A stretch of 35,285 bases of DNA. It comes from CAZNLH01 sp964573995 (lineage in GTDB: Bacteria; Gemmatimonadota; CAZMKB01; CAZNLH01). The notes under the pieces were generated by a model. The model was not told the origin of the DNA. It did not search any database and saw only the letters and a program-made list of their open reading frames with translations. The position numbers were made by a program, and so were the translations under genes. Location of the stretch: NCBI GenBank assembly GCA_964573995.1, contig CAZNLH010000026.1:1-35285 (forward strand), in the 5' to 3' direction. Positions 1 to 7,954 of the stretch are shown here, one piece after another; position 1 is the first letter of the stretch; the number at the start of each line of letters is the position of its first letter.

Positions 1-6
1 GAATAC

Positions 7-41
7 CCCCACTGTGCTCAAAGGTGCTGCGCACGGTGGGG
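7..41. other. Strong hairpin at left edge
   Basis: Bases 7-17 (CCCCACTGTGC) pair with 31-41 (GCACGGTGGGG): 11 base pairs including one G-T, with a 13-base loop. It is followed by a C-run, not a T-run, so it is not a classic terminator. The rest of 1-400 has short open frames in several phases but no protein I recognise; a small GCCC/GGGC hairpin followed by TTTA lies near 158-174. I see no gene here with confidence. Confidence 0.4.
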
Positions 42-400
42 CCCCCCCATCGGCGCCAGCCTCGCGAAGGGACGAGAGATTTCCGGGACAAGACCTTGGA
101 ACAAGGGGGCGCCTCTTATCGATAGAAAGATGTATAAACTCCTGACATCAGCAATCTTGCCCTTTCGGGCTTTAGATATCATATTATGACCTTGCAGCCC
201 GTAAGAGCATTGGAAGGTATCGGTGGAGGAACATTCCCTTCTTGCATGGGTCTTATCTGGTACCGGAATTGAGCGGTTTCCATGGGTTCGTCGAGAGATT
301 GCTCGATGGGGGGCTTGTGCTTCTGGTGGAAGGAGATATGAACCGCCGCGAGATGAGAGGGGAGTGAAATTTTGGATTCAAACAGGATTGGAGTGCGACG

Positions 401-1738
401 ATGAGAATACGGAACAGGCTTCTGTGGAGAGCGGGGATCATCGGATTTTCAATGAGTATGTTCTTTCAACCGCACCTGTTTGCTCATCCGAAGCGGAACA
501 AACTCGTCAATCTGACCATTCTATACACCGGCGATGAATACGGCTACCTGGAGCCATGCGGGTGAAAGAAGCACCCTATGGGTGGAATCGCCCGGCGGGC
601 GACGGTAATAAAGGAAGCAAAGAAAGAGGGTAGGGAGGTAATCCTGCTCGGGTTGGGAGATTTCGCTGGAAGGCCGGATACACAGGGTACCATCAAGTCC
701 AAGGTGGCCCTTGAAGCCATGAAGAAAATGGATTATGACGCGCTCGTTCTCGGCGAGCGGGAGATAGCGCTTGGTGACGACTTTGTCTTCAAGCAGATAA
801 AAAAAGGGGGCGTACCACTTGTCGATACAAATGTTGAGTATAATGGAAGAGATGTCGGTAAAAGGAAAATCATCATCAAGAGGGGAGGCCTCAAGATAGG
901 TATCCTCGGCCTTACACTTGATCAGACCCGTGCGGGGCAGGAGGCGTGGACGATCGAGGATCCGTTCGAGGCAGTAAAGGAAGTACTTCCTGACCTCAGA
1001 AAAAAGGTCGATATCGTCATACTCCTGAGTCACATCGGCTACAGGCAGTCAGTTGCGCTTGCCGAAGACAAAGACATCGACGGGATCGATGTAGTGCTGG
1101 TCGGTCATGGCGGGCGTAGGGTAAAGACACCGCAGTCGATAGGAAACGCGATTATGGCCGAGGCGGGGAGTCAGGGGAAGTACGTAGGGAGGGTGGATCT
1201 CACGTATGACAGGGAAGAGAAGAAGATAACCGATTTCTCCGGGAAGTTGATACCGCTGGATTCCAAGGTCGCTGATGACGAGAAGATGCAGAAGTTGTAC
1301 TCCTCCTATCAGGAACAGGTGAAGGACTTGGTGAAGAAAGAGGCCAAGGGCCGTAAGGAGACAACAGGCACCCAGCCTTCCAATTACATGGGTGCAGTAT
1401 GGTGCAGATCGTGCCATACCGATATCTATAAGGCGTGGAATGGAACTCCTCACGCCAAGGCGTTCTTTACACTGAGGGAGAAGGGCGAGGAGTACAATCC
1501 TGAATGCGTGGGATGCCACACTACGGGTTACGGGAAGGGTGGATTCCTCACCGCGAACGAGACACCAACTTTCATCAATGTCCAGTGCGAGGCATGCCAT
1601 GGCTCTGCTTCCAAGCACGTGGCGGATAAGGGTAAGACACCCCTGCGGAAGATGGAAGCCGCTGTTTGTCTGAGGTGTCATACACCGGAGCGGGATGAAA
1701 ACTTCGATTACAACGGCAAAAAGGCACTGGTCCATTGA
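401..1738 (+). CDS. Probable selenoprotein: 5'-nucleotidase-like metallophosphatase fused to a tetraheme cytochrome c554-like domain
   Basis: Read from ATG 401 (GGAG at 390-393, 7-base spacing) the frame encodes 445 residues with one in-frame TGA at codon 55 (563-565). Residues 1-29 form a Sec-type signal peptide (basic start, hydrophobic core, AHP near the cut). Residues 38-65 read LTILYTGDEYGYLEPCG, then TGA, then KKHPMGGIARRAT. As I know the family, relatives have EPCGC followed by GG(L/I)xRR, so TGA stands at a conserved cysteine. The middle is a UshA/5'-nucleotidase-like domain (LGDFAGRP, LVGHGG). The C-terminus has four CXXCH heme sites at about 335, 369, 396 and 423, as in cytochrome c554-like proteins. 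Starting instead at ATG 578 would drop the signal peptide and the CG(U) motif, which does not suit a periplasmic heme protein. Alternatives are a nonsense mutation or a sequencing error (TGC or TGT to TGA). A thioredoxin-fold lipoprotein follows. Substrate unknown. Confidence 0.8.
563..565 (+). other. In-frame TGA, predicted selenocysteine codon
   Basis: The TGA is codon 55 of the frame opening at 401 and falls in CG-(TGA)-KKHPMGGIARR, where I expect Cys from the family. Both sides of the codon encode conserved-looking sequence of one protein. TGA ends many other genes in this window, so a global TGA=Trp code is excluded. Selenocysteine insertion is inferred; selA, selB, selC and selD are not in the window. 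Confidence 0.7.
566..602 (+). promoter_or_regulatory. Candidate bacterial SECIS element
   Basis: Directly after the TGA there are two consecutive perfect hairpins. The first is 572-576 with 580-584 (CACCC/GGGTG, loop TAT). The second is 588-593 with 597-602 (TCGCCC/GGGCGA, 6 base pairs, loop GGC). The second loop starts 28 bases after the TGA and opens with GG. Bacterial SECIS elements, as I recall the published model, have an apical loop about 16-37 bases from the UGA with a G in its first two positions, so the second hairpin fits. The 3-base loop is at the small end. Confidence 0.5.
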
Positions 1739-1806
1739 TGTGGCGCTGGTCGGCGAACGTGAAACAGGGGATTGGTCGGTTGAGATAGGATGAGGGGCCT
1801 GTCTAT

Positions 1807-2340
1807 ATGTTGATGAGGCAGATGGAAGGCGGGAGGCCTACCCTGGTTGGAGCCTTCGTGGCCCTCGCAATGATGGCTGGTGTTTGTCTTTCTTGTAGTG
1901 GCAGGCATCATGGCCTGCCGGTTGGATCTTCACTGCCCCGCTTTACCTTGAGGGATTACCGTTCCAGGGAATACAAGTCTTCGGAACTGTGGGGAAAGGT
2001 GGTGATCGTTGTCTTCTGGAAGGTTTCGGCCAAGGCGAGCGTGGCGGAGATACGCGCGCTCGACACCCTCTACGATAAGTACCAGGACCAGGGCCTGGCA
2101 GTAATAGGTATCGCCCTCGACGCGGGAAAGGGGGGCAAGTATGTCAAGGCGTTCGCCCACCGTTTCCCGATTAAGTTTCCCCTGTTGATCGGTTCTGTCG
2201 ACACGGCCCACCTCTTTGGCGGTATCTGGGGCGTGCCGACGACCTTTATATTCGATCGGAAGGGGAAAGTACGCGAATCAATGGAAGGCTTCCAGGGTAA
2301 CGACACCCTGGAAGCAAAGATACAGAAACTCCTCAAGTGA
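1807..2340 (+). CDS. Thioredoxin-fold (TlpA/AhpC-like) lipoprotein lacking the redox cysteines
   Basis: 177 residues, start ATG 1807 behind GAGGGG (1792-1797); ATG 1813 and 1822 are possible. The N-terminus is hydrophobic and ends in CLSCSG, a borderline lipobox, so it is probably a lipoprotein. The rest has the shape of the TlpA/AhpC-TSA family: LPRFTLRDYRS, VVIVVFWKVSAKASVAEIRAL, a DKYQDQGLAVIGIALD segment and GVPTTFIFDRKGKV with the cis-Pro loop. Where TlpA-type proteins have WCxxC, this one has WKVSAKAS, so the active-site cysteines are absent. It cannot act as an ordinary thiol oxidoreductase; it may be a binding or scaffold protein for its neighbour, the cytochrome 68 bases upstream. 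Role unknown. Confidence 0.75.
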   Translation: MLMRQMEGGRPTLVGAFVALAMMAGVCLSCSGRHHGLPVGSSLPRFTLRDYRSREYKSSELWGKVVIVVFWKVSAKASVAEIRALDTLYDKYQDQGLAVIGIALDAGKGGKYVKAFAHRFPIKFPLLIGSVDTAHLFGGIWGVPTTFIFDRKGKVRESMEGFQGNDTLEAKIQKLLK

Positions 2341-2511
2341 ATAATTCCCGGCGCATTTTTACAGTGACCTTCTCCATCACGGTGATCTCTCGAATCCGCT
2401 GCTCCGGCCGGCTATAATTCCTTCCGAGACAGCCGCCCCTTTATTAGCCAGCCATAGACAGGTCGAGATGGTCATGGCTGTCATCCGTGAAAGGCGCTCT
2501 CTTTATCGAGA

Positions 2512-3570
2512 CTATCTATTCGAAAGTTGCAAGTCCTGCTCGCTGATCTTCAGCACGAGTTTCCCGAATTGTACGCCCCGGAGCATCTTCTCGTGGGCCG
2601 CTCTCGCATCTTTCATGGGGGTGACCGAGTCGATGATGGGCCTGAGGCTGGTTCGCTCCACGAAGCGGAGCATCTCCCGCATGTCGTTCCGGTTCCCCAT
2701 GGTGGAGCCGATGATGGTCAACTGATTCCAGAAGATGCGGCGGATATCGGTCTCCACTACCGGCCCGCTCGTGGCGCCGCACGTCACCATCCTGCCTCCC
2801 CTGGCCAGACACTTTAGGCTCTCGGTCCAGGTAGCCTGCCCCACGGAGTCGAAGCAGAGATCGACGCCCCGGTTATCGGTGAGCCTCCTCACCTCCTTTG
2901 AGATATCCTGCCTGTTGTGGTCGATCCCCCGTGCCGCGCCAAGGCCGACAGCCCGCTCCAGTTTCTTCGAATCTCCTGATGTGACGATCACCCGCGCGCC
3001 GAGTGCCAACCCTATCAGAAGGGCGGCACCCGCCACGCCACCTCCGATGCCGATGATGAGCAGGTCCTCGCCTGCCTTCATCTTTCCCCTTGTGATCAGC
3101 ATCCGCCAGGCCGTCAGGAAGACGAGTGGGAGGGCGGCCGCCTCATCGAAAGAGAGGTGCTCGGGAATCGGGTGGATGTTCTCGGCGGGGACCTTCACGT
3201 ACTCAGCGAATGTGCCGTTGATGTGCTCACCGAGGAGGTGGAAACTTAGGCACTCACTATGTTCGCCCTTCGTGCAGAACTCGCACCGGCCGCAACTGAT
3301 CCCCGGGTCGATGAGGACCCCTTGTCCTGCAAAGGCGCCTTCCACGCCCTCTCCGATCTCATCTATGGTCCCCGAACCGTCGGAGCCCATCACGTGCGGA
3401 AAGTCAAGCCTCAGGCCGTGGATGCCACTTCTTACCCAGATATCGAGGTGGTTGAGTGCCGCCGAGGCGAGTTTGACGACGACTTCTCCCCGGCCGGGCA
3501 CGGGCCTCGGTACTTCGTCGAGCATTATCTCTTCCGGTCCGCCGTGGCGGTGTATTGTAATGGCGCGCAT
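2512..3570 (-). CDS. Zinc-type medium-chain alcohol dehydrogenase / quinone oxidoreductase
   Basis: 352 residues. Start ATG at 3570 with a strong GGAGGAGGG Shine-Dalgarno just upstream. MDR superfamily: N-terminal GroES-like domain with HVMGSDGSG, structural zinc cluster CGRCEFCTKGEHSEC near residues 95-109, then a Rossmann domain with GIGGGVAG and the hinge ALPLVFLTAWRML. The opening HRHGGPEEIMLDEVPRPVPGRGEV and ALNHLDIWVR are typical of the subgroup of zinc-binding dehydrogenases of unassigned substrate. It is expected to use NAD(P)H to oxidise an alcohol or reduce an enoyl or quinone substrate in the cytoplasm. It stands alone, convergent with the lipoprotein gene and divergent from fur; the 2341-2511 gap holds nothing I recognise. 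Confidence 0.85.
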   Translation of the reverse strand: MRAITIHRHGGPEEIMLDEVPRPVPGRGEVVVKLASAALNHLDIWVRSGIHGLRLDFPHVMGSDGSGTIDEIGEGVEGAFAGQGVLIDPGISCGRCEFCTKGEHSECLSFHLLGEHINGTFAEYVKVPAENIHPIPEHLSFDEAAALPLVFLTAWRMLITRGKMKAGEDLLIIGIGGGVAGAALLIGLALGARVIVTSGDSKKLERAVGLGAARGIDHNRQDISKEVRRLTDNRGVDLCFDSVGQATWTESLKCLARGGRMVTCGATSGPVVETDIRRIFWNQLTIIGSTMGNRNDMREMLRFVERTSLRPIIDSVTPMKDARAAHEKMLRGVQFGKLVLKISEQDLQLSNR

Positions 3571-3753
3571 AACATACCCTCCTCCCGGGTGTTATCTTTA
3601 AATCATTCTCCCCTCGTTGTCCAGATTCGGGATTAGATCAAGTGATGTTTGTTGAGCACCTTAAACTACGGTAACGAGTCATCGATGTCAATTCTGCCCG
3701 GAACTTGCACATCTCAAGGCGAGAAAGTGGGGAATGTCCTGGCGCCATATCGC

Positions 3754-3782
3754 TTGACAAATGATAACTCGACAGGTAACTT
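3754..3782 (+). promoter_or_regulatory. Sigma-70 promoter of the fur-feoB operon
   Basis: TTGACA at 3754-3759 is a perfect -35 box; 17 bases later TAACTT (3777-3782) is a mediocre -10. The predicted start of transcription, about 3789, falls at the edge of the Fur-box-like sequence and about 30 bases before the fur ATG. Confidence 0.55.
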
Positions 3783-3787
3783 ATCCT

Positions 3788-3806
3788 GATAATCATTCTC
3801 ATTCTC
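3788..3806 (+). promoter_or_regulatory. Fur box (operator)
   Basis: GATAATCATTCTCATTCTC matches 15 of 19 positions of the classical Fur box GATAATGATAATCATTATC. It overlaps the predicted transcription start and lies just ahead of the fur coding sequence, so iron-loaded Fur would repress its own operon, including feoB. Confidence 0.7.
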
Positions 3807-3818
3807 AATGGTCTTGCT

Positions 3819-4310
3819 ATGGATTATATCGTGCAATTCAAGGAATACCTCCAGGGCGAGAGGCTCCCGTTGACTAACCAGCGGGAAGTGATCGTCCAGG
3901 CGGCCTTCACCATCAAAGGTCATTTTTCCGCTGAAGACCTTGCCAACACCCTGAGGGGCAGTGGGGTCAAGGTAGGCCTGGCGACGATATATCGGACCCT
4001 CGGGTTGCTTGTTTCAAGCAGGCTGCTCCGTGAACTCGACTTCGGCGAGGGATTCAAGGTATATGAGAAGATTGTTGATGATCGCCACCATGATCACTTG
4101 ATCTGCGAGTCTTGTGGCCGAGTGATGGAGTTCGAGGTCCCTGACATCGAGAGGCTCCAGAAGGAGGTGATCGAACAACATCACTTCAGGGCAAGGAGCC
4201 ACAAACTCGAGATCTATGGCCTGTGCAGAGAGTGTGCCGGAAGAAGAAACGGAATAGGGGAAAGAGTTGAGGATAAGGGGATAATGCCGCGATTGAAGAG
4301 CAACGCATGA
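3819..4310 (+). CDS. fur: Fur family ferric uptake regulator
   Basis: 163 residues, start ATG 3819 with only a weak Shine-Dalgarno. N-terminal winged-helix domain (LTNQREVIVQAAF, HFSAEDL, VGLATIYRTLGLL), then the dimerisation and metal domain with HHDHLIC, the zinc pair CESC (about residue 100) and CREC near 137. The YRTL recognition helix and HHDH motif identify Fur rather than Zur or PerR, although PerR cannot be fully excluded from sequence alone. The context (a Fur box in front, feoB overlapping by four bases as ATGA behind) argues for an iron-responsive repressor. The C-terminal tail of about 25 residues after CREC is longer than usual. Confidence 0.9.
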   Translation: MDYIVQFKEYLQGERLPLTNQREVIVQAAFTIKGHFSAEDLANTLRGSGVKVGLATIYRTLGLLVSSRLLRELDFGEGFKVYEKIVDDRHHDHLICESCGRVMEFEVPDIERLQKEVIEQHHFRARSHKLEIYGLCRECAGRRNGIGERVEDKGIMPRLKSNA

Positions 4311-6268
4311 CAAGAAGCAGCGAGCACGGGCAAGAGAAGCGACTGATTCTGGTCGGAAATCCGAACGTTGGCAAGAGCGTTGTCTTCAATATCCTGACAG
4401 GCAGGTACGTTACAGTATCGAATTATCCGGGTACGACTGTGGAGATGAGTGTCGGAAGGGCGATTATCGGGGGGCGGAGGTACGTCATTTATGACACGCC
4501 GGGTGTCAACAGCCTCATCCCGACGTCTGAGGATGAGAAGGTCACCCGGAATATCCTCCTTAAAGGCGGAGCCGATGTGGTCATCCAGGTGGCGGATGCC
4601 AAGAATCTCAGGCGTGCGCTTACGATATCTTTGCAGTTGAAGGAAATGGGAATTCCTTTTCTACTCGACCTGAACATGGTGGACGAAGCTGGAAGCCGCG
4701 GGATAAAAGTAGACATGAGCAGGCTCTCGGAACTCCTGGGCATCAACGTAATTCCAACGGTGGCCACACGGCGGGAGGGGATTGAAAATTTGACCAGGAG
4801 GCTCTCGCGCAGGAGGCCGCCCGCCAATGGTACCAGGTATTCGGTGGATATAGAAGAGGCCATCGATAGCCTTGAGCGGTTTCTACCTCGGAGTCCGATT
4901 TCCAAGAGATCGCTGGCACTTATGCTCTTATCGGGGGATCGGAGCATCATCCCTTTTCTGCGTCGAAGGGTCGATCATGCCGATATCGAGGAGATTGAGA
5001 ACATATGCAGGAATACCGCCACGCGTTATGCGCAGCCCCTCGGTTCGATCATCCATCAGCAGCGCGGGAAGTTTATCGATGATATCCTCGATCGTGTCTT
5101 GGTCAAGGGCGAAGTCAAGAAGACATCCATATCCAGGGGGATCGGGGAGTGGACCATGCACCCGGTCTGGGGAATTCCCTTCCTCCTTGCCATCCTCTAC
5201 GTGATGTATGAGTTCGTGGGTGTCCTGGGGGCCGGGGTGATGGTGGATTTCCTGGAGGGGACCCTCTTCAGCGCTCATATCAATCCATTTGCCGTCCGCG
5301 TGGTAGATGCGATCCTTCCCTTCCAGTTGCTCAGGGACTTCCTGGTCGGGCCTTACGGGGTGATTACCATGGCGATCACGTATTCGGTCGCTATCGTCCT
5401 CCCCGTCGTGGGTACCTTCTTCATCACCTTCGGTATCCTGGAAGACTCCGGATATCTGCCGCGCCTCGCGATCATGGTGGATCGGCTCTTCCGCACGATC
5501 GGTTTGAACGGCAAGGCGGTGCTCCCGATGATACTCGGCCTGGGATGTGACACTATGGCCACGCTCACAACGCGTATCCTCGGGACCCCCAAAGAGAGGA
5601 CGCTCACCACCCTACTACTGGCCCTCGGGGTCCCATGCTCGGCGCAACTCGGCGTCATACTCGGCATGCTCGGCAGCCTGTCCCTGGGAGCGACTGTGTT
5701 GTGGGTGGGCGTAGTTGTCGTTGTCATGCTGGTTGTCGGTTTCCTGGCGTCGAAGATCATCCCGGGCGAGAGGGACGACTTTATAATGGAAATTCCGCCG
5801 ATACGGTTCCCCCAGTTGAGAAACATCGCGACCAAGACTATTGCTCGGATCGAGTGGTACCTGAAAGAGGTCGTCCCCCTGTTCATCCTCGGGACGATCG
5901 TCCTCTTCTTGGGAGATCTGACCGGACTTCTGTCGGGGCTGGAAAGGGTCTCAAGACCCCTCGTAGAGGGCTTTCTCGGCCTTCCTGCAGAGACGACCCA
6001 GGCCTTTCTTGTTGGTTTTCTCAGGAGAGATTACGGCGCAGCGGGTCTTTTCATGCTTGCGCGCGAAGGGAGGCTCGATGGTGTACAGGTTGTCGTGAGC
6101 CTGGTCACCATCACCCTCTTCGTGCCTTGCATAGCGAATTTCTTTATCATAATCAAGGAGAGGGGCCTGTCCATGGCCCTTGCCATGATGGCCTTTATCT
6201 TCCCCTTCGCGTTTCTTGTCGGGGGGGTTTTGAACTTTGCGTTGAGGAGTACGGGATGGACGCCCTGA
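4307..6268 (+). CDS. feoB: Ferrous iron transporter FeoB
   Basis: 653 residues, starting inside the fur stop codon (ATGA overlap). The N-terminal G domain has GNPNVGKS (17-24), the DTPG motif and NMVDEA as G4; a helical linker and about eight to ten membrane segments follow. The pore signatures are LGLGCDTMATLTTRIL and VPCSAQLGVILG, the variant with GCDTMA in place of GCNVPA that I associate with Geobacter-type FeoB. It imports Fe(II) across the inner membrane, driven or gated by the G domain. It is shorter than the E. coli protein (about 770 residues) but complete. There is no separate FeoA gene; a FeoA domain occurs at the end of the regulator two genes downstream. Confidence 0.93.
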   Translation: MTRSSEHGQEKRLILVGNPNVGKSVVFNILTGRYVTVSNYPGTTVEMSVGRAIIGGRRYVIYDTPGVNSLIPTSEDEKVTRNILLKGGADVVIQVADAKNLRRALTISLQLKEMGIPFLLDLNMVDEAGSRGIKVDMSRLSELLGINVIPTVATRREGIENLTRRLSRRRPPANGTRYSVDIEEAIDSLERFLPRSPISKRSLALMLLSGDRSIIPFLRRRVDHADIEEIENICRNTATRYAQPLGSIIHQQRGKFIDDILDRVLVKGEVKKTSISRGIGEWTMHPVWGIPFLLAILYVMYEFVGVLGAGVMVDFLEGTLFSAHINPFAVRVVDAILPFQLLRDFLVGPYGVITMAITYSVAIVLPVVGTFFITFGILEDSGYLPRLAIMVDRLFRTIGLNGKAVLPMILGLGCDTMATLTTRILGTPKERTLTTLLLALGVPCSAQLGVILGMLGSLSLGATVLWVGVVVVVMLVVGFLASKIIPGERDDFIMEIPPIRFPQLRNIATKTIARIEWYLKEVVPLFILGTIVLFLGDLTGLLSGLERVSRPLVEGFLGLPAETTQAFLVGFLRRDYGAAGLFMLAREGRLDGVQVVVSLVTITLFVPCIANFFIIIKERGLSMALAMMAFIFPFAFLVGGVLNFALRSTGWTP

Positions 6269-6465
6269 AGTGTCCACTTTGCGGCCTCGAATTCAACAGG
6301 GAGGACGCAGGCTGCGCAGGCTGTTCGAGTTGCCCCATGGCGGGAAAGGGCCATCTCGTATGCTGTCCACGTTGCGGTTACCAGGTCATAGGACGCTCTG
6401 ATATCCTCGACTTCCTGGGCGCTCTATGGAGACTTGTCAGGAAGGGCGGGCGGGGTGCCGCTTGA
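6256..6465 (+). CDS. Small Cys-rich zinc-ribbon-like FeoB-associated protein
   Basis: 69 residues. ATG 6256 has GAGGAG (6244-6249) six bases ahead and lies inside the last codons of feoB in another frame, implying translational coupling. Cysteine pairs: CPLC (6-9), CAGC and CSSC in the middle, then CCPRC. The pattern CPLCGLEF, CSSCPMAGKGHLVCCPRCGYQ resembles small proteins I know next to feoB in Geobacter-like bacteria. It may bind iron or zinc and assist FeoB. No enzyme motif is visible; the function is inferred from position only. Confidence 0.75.
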   Translation: MDALKCPLCGLEFNREDAGCAGCSSCPMAGKGHLVCCPRCGYQVIGRSDILDFLGALWRLVRKGGRGAA

Positions 6466-6489
6466 TGGTGCGTAGAGAGGACGAATCGA

Positions 6490-7200
6490 ATGGATGAGCT
6501 GATTGAAGAACTGCTGGAAGGGTTGTGGGTCCAGGAGGAGGAAAATGGGGGAGGCGGAATACCTGTCTCCACGATCGCCCCGAGAAGGCGCCTGAGAGGG
6601 AGGAGACAGGGTGGTATTCCCGGCGGATCTGAAGGGCATTCTCGGGGGCCCGGCCTGATGGGTGACCTGCGATCAATGGAGAGAGAGGGACTGGTCGCCG
6701 TTCGGGAGGACAGGGTATACATGGAAGAAAAGGGCCGTGAGATTGCCAAGAAGATAGTGAGGAACCACCGTCTCGCGGAGAGGCTCCTTATGGAAGTCTT
6801 CCAGGTCGGGGATGTCGAGGCGGAGGGAAGCGCCTGTAAGTTCGAGCATATATTGAGCCCGGAGGTGACCGACAGGGTCTGTACCTTCCTGGGTCATCCG
6901 CCGACCTGTCCCCATGGGAAAGCGATTCCCAGGGGAGAGTGCTGCAGGATCTTCGGTACACACATCGAACCGTTGGTAAAGCCTCTTACCAGCCTTGATG
7001 TCGGAAGAAAGGCCCGGATCGTCTTCTTGACGCCGAGTTTCCAGAGGAGGTTACAGCGCCTTGGAACTCTCGGCCTGGCGCCGGGAGGGACTGTGAGGCT
7101 GAAGCAACGATACCCGAGTTATGTCGTAGAGGTGGATGAAACGACGATAGCCCTGGACCGGGAGGTTGGACGGGAGATATTTGTCAGGGAAGTATCATGA
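6490..7200 (+). CDS. DtxR-family iron-dependent regulator with C-terminal FeoA/SH3-like domain
   Basis: 236 residues, ATG 6490 with GAGAGGA about eight bases ahead. From residue about 60 it matches DtxR/MntR-type regulators: an EKGREIAKKIVRNHRLAERLL helix, SACKFEHILSPEVTDRVCTFLGHP, and HGKAIPRGECC. The last 75 residues form a FeoA-like domain (RRLQRLGTLGLAPGGTVRLKQRYPSYVVEV). It should sense Fe(II) or Mn(II) and repress or activate transcription, most likely of the feo block. Odd: residues about 20-55 are low-complexity, Gly/Arg-rich, and do not resemble a winged helix. The +1 frame over 6545-6645 reads RVVFPADLKGILGG, a better fit, so two compensating frameshifts are possible here. Confidence 0.8.
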   Translation: MDELIEELLEGLWVQEEENGGGGIPVSTIAPRRRLRGRRQGGIPGGSEGHSRGPGLMGDLRSMEREGLVAVREDRVYMEEKGREIAKKIVRNHRLAERLLMEVFQVGDVEAEGSACKFEHILSPEVTDRVCTFLGHPPTCPHGKAIPRGECCRIFGTHIEPLVKPLTSLDVGRKARIVFLTPSFQRRLQRLGTLGLAPGGTVRLKQRYPSYVVEVDETTIALDREVGREIFVREVS

Positions 7201-7401
7201 CAGGGCAGCGGCCGGAGTATTGCCTTGATCCGGAGTGACGGTTCTCCATACCGCCCCTGGAAATTAAAGTCGTACCATTGCCCGAGGAGTCCCTATCCTG
7301 ATTGTGGAACCGACGGCCTCTCCCCTAAGGGACCGATTCGCGTCCGCGGTGATTGCCGTTTGCTATCAGTCACCGGTATGGAACAATGCAGAGGCACAAA
7401 G

Positions 7402-7728
7402 ATGTGGTATAAACGGTTGAAGAAGGCCGTGGGGATCATCGCCCGCAATAAGGGGAGACCCTTGGCCCTGGACGTGGAACTCTTGACCCGCCCCGGTTGC
7501 TCCCTGTGCGCCAGGGCAAGGAGGGTAATCATGAGGGTGAGGGAGGAGATACCCTTTGACTATAGGGAAGTGGATATTTCCGATGACGAAGAACTCGAAA
7601 GGCATTATGGAACTGAGATCCCGGTGGTCAGGATTTGCGGGAAGAAGGCATTTAAATATAAGGTCGACGAGGAACGGCTCAGGAAGTCTCTCCTGTCCAG
7701 GTATACGGTGAGGGGTTGCGGGCATTGA
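7402..7728 (+). CDS. Glutaredoxin-like (DUF836-type) thioredoxin-fold protein
   Basis: 108 residues from ATG 7402 (GAGG at 7391-7394, seven bases ahead); ATG 7378 is also in frame. Core: LDVELLTRPGCSLCARARRVI, where CSLC is the redox pair, then FDYREVDISDDEELERHYG and EIPVVRICGKKAFKYKVDEERLRKSL. The beta-Cys-X-X-Cys-alpha start and the cis-Pro EIPVV segment are those of the glutaredoxin-like family. It is probably a small cytoplasmic thiol oxidoreductase with unknown partner. It is followed by 470 bases without a clear gene. Confidence 0.75.
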   Translation: MWYKRLKKAVGIIARNKGRPLALDVELLTRPGCSLCARARRVIMRVREEIPFDYREVDISDDEELERHYGTEIPVVRICGKKAFKYKVDEERLRKSLLSRYTVRGCGH

Positions 7729-7954
7729 GATGTTTTCATCTCGCGCCGTCCGTATTTCCTGCGACTTCCGGTGTCGTATCCCGGAAGTTATTTTGCAGGT
7801 GTTCCGCGGTGAACTGAGCGGGACCTGTCGCCGAACGCCTTTAGCCGTGCTCACATGTGCTGAGCGCGGTGAAATCAGTATTGAAGAGGGGTGCAATCCC
7901 CCGGCCCTGGCTGTTTTCCCGGTGCAGGTTATTACGAGGATGACGCGGCTGGAT

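Noticed and set aside
223..537. 104-residue frame at the left end
   Set aside because: It has no recognisable motif, unusual composition, and overlaps the signal-peptide region of the selenoprotein gene in another frame.
578..1738. Reading the cytochrome gene from ATG 578 only
   Set aside because: It would remove the signal peptide and the conserved CG motif; the upstream frame from 401 continues the same protein across the TGA.
2735..3601. Long plus-strand frame antisense to the alcohol dehydrogenase
   Set aside because: It is a shadow of a clearly recognisable minus-strand enzyme and has no motif of its own.
6593..6595. Second possible selenocysteine TGA in the +1 frame of the DtxR gene
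   Set aside because: The main frame is open without it, the surrounding +1 peptide is short, and no SECIS-like pair follows; a sequencing or indel explanation is simpler.
7840..7920. Possible tRNA or cobalamin riboswitch around GGGGTGCAATCCCC
   Set aside because: The T-arm-like hairpin lacks an acceptor stem, and the other hairpin nearby (GCTCA/TGAGC) has no U before the would-be anticodon; no B12-box motif is present.
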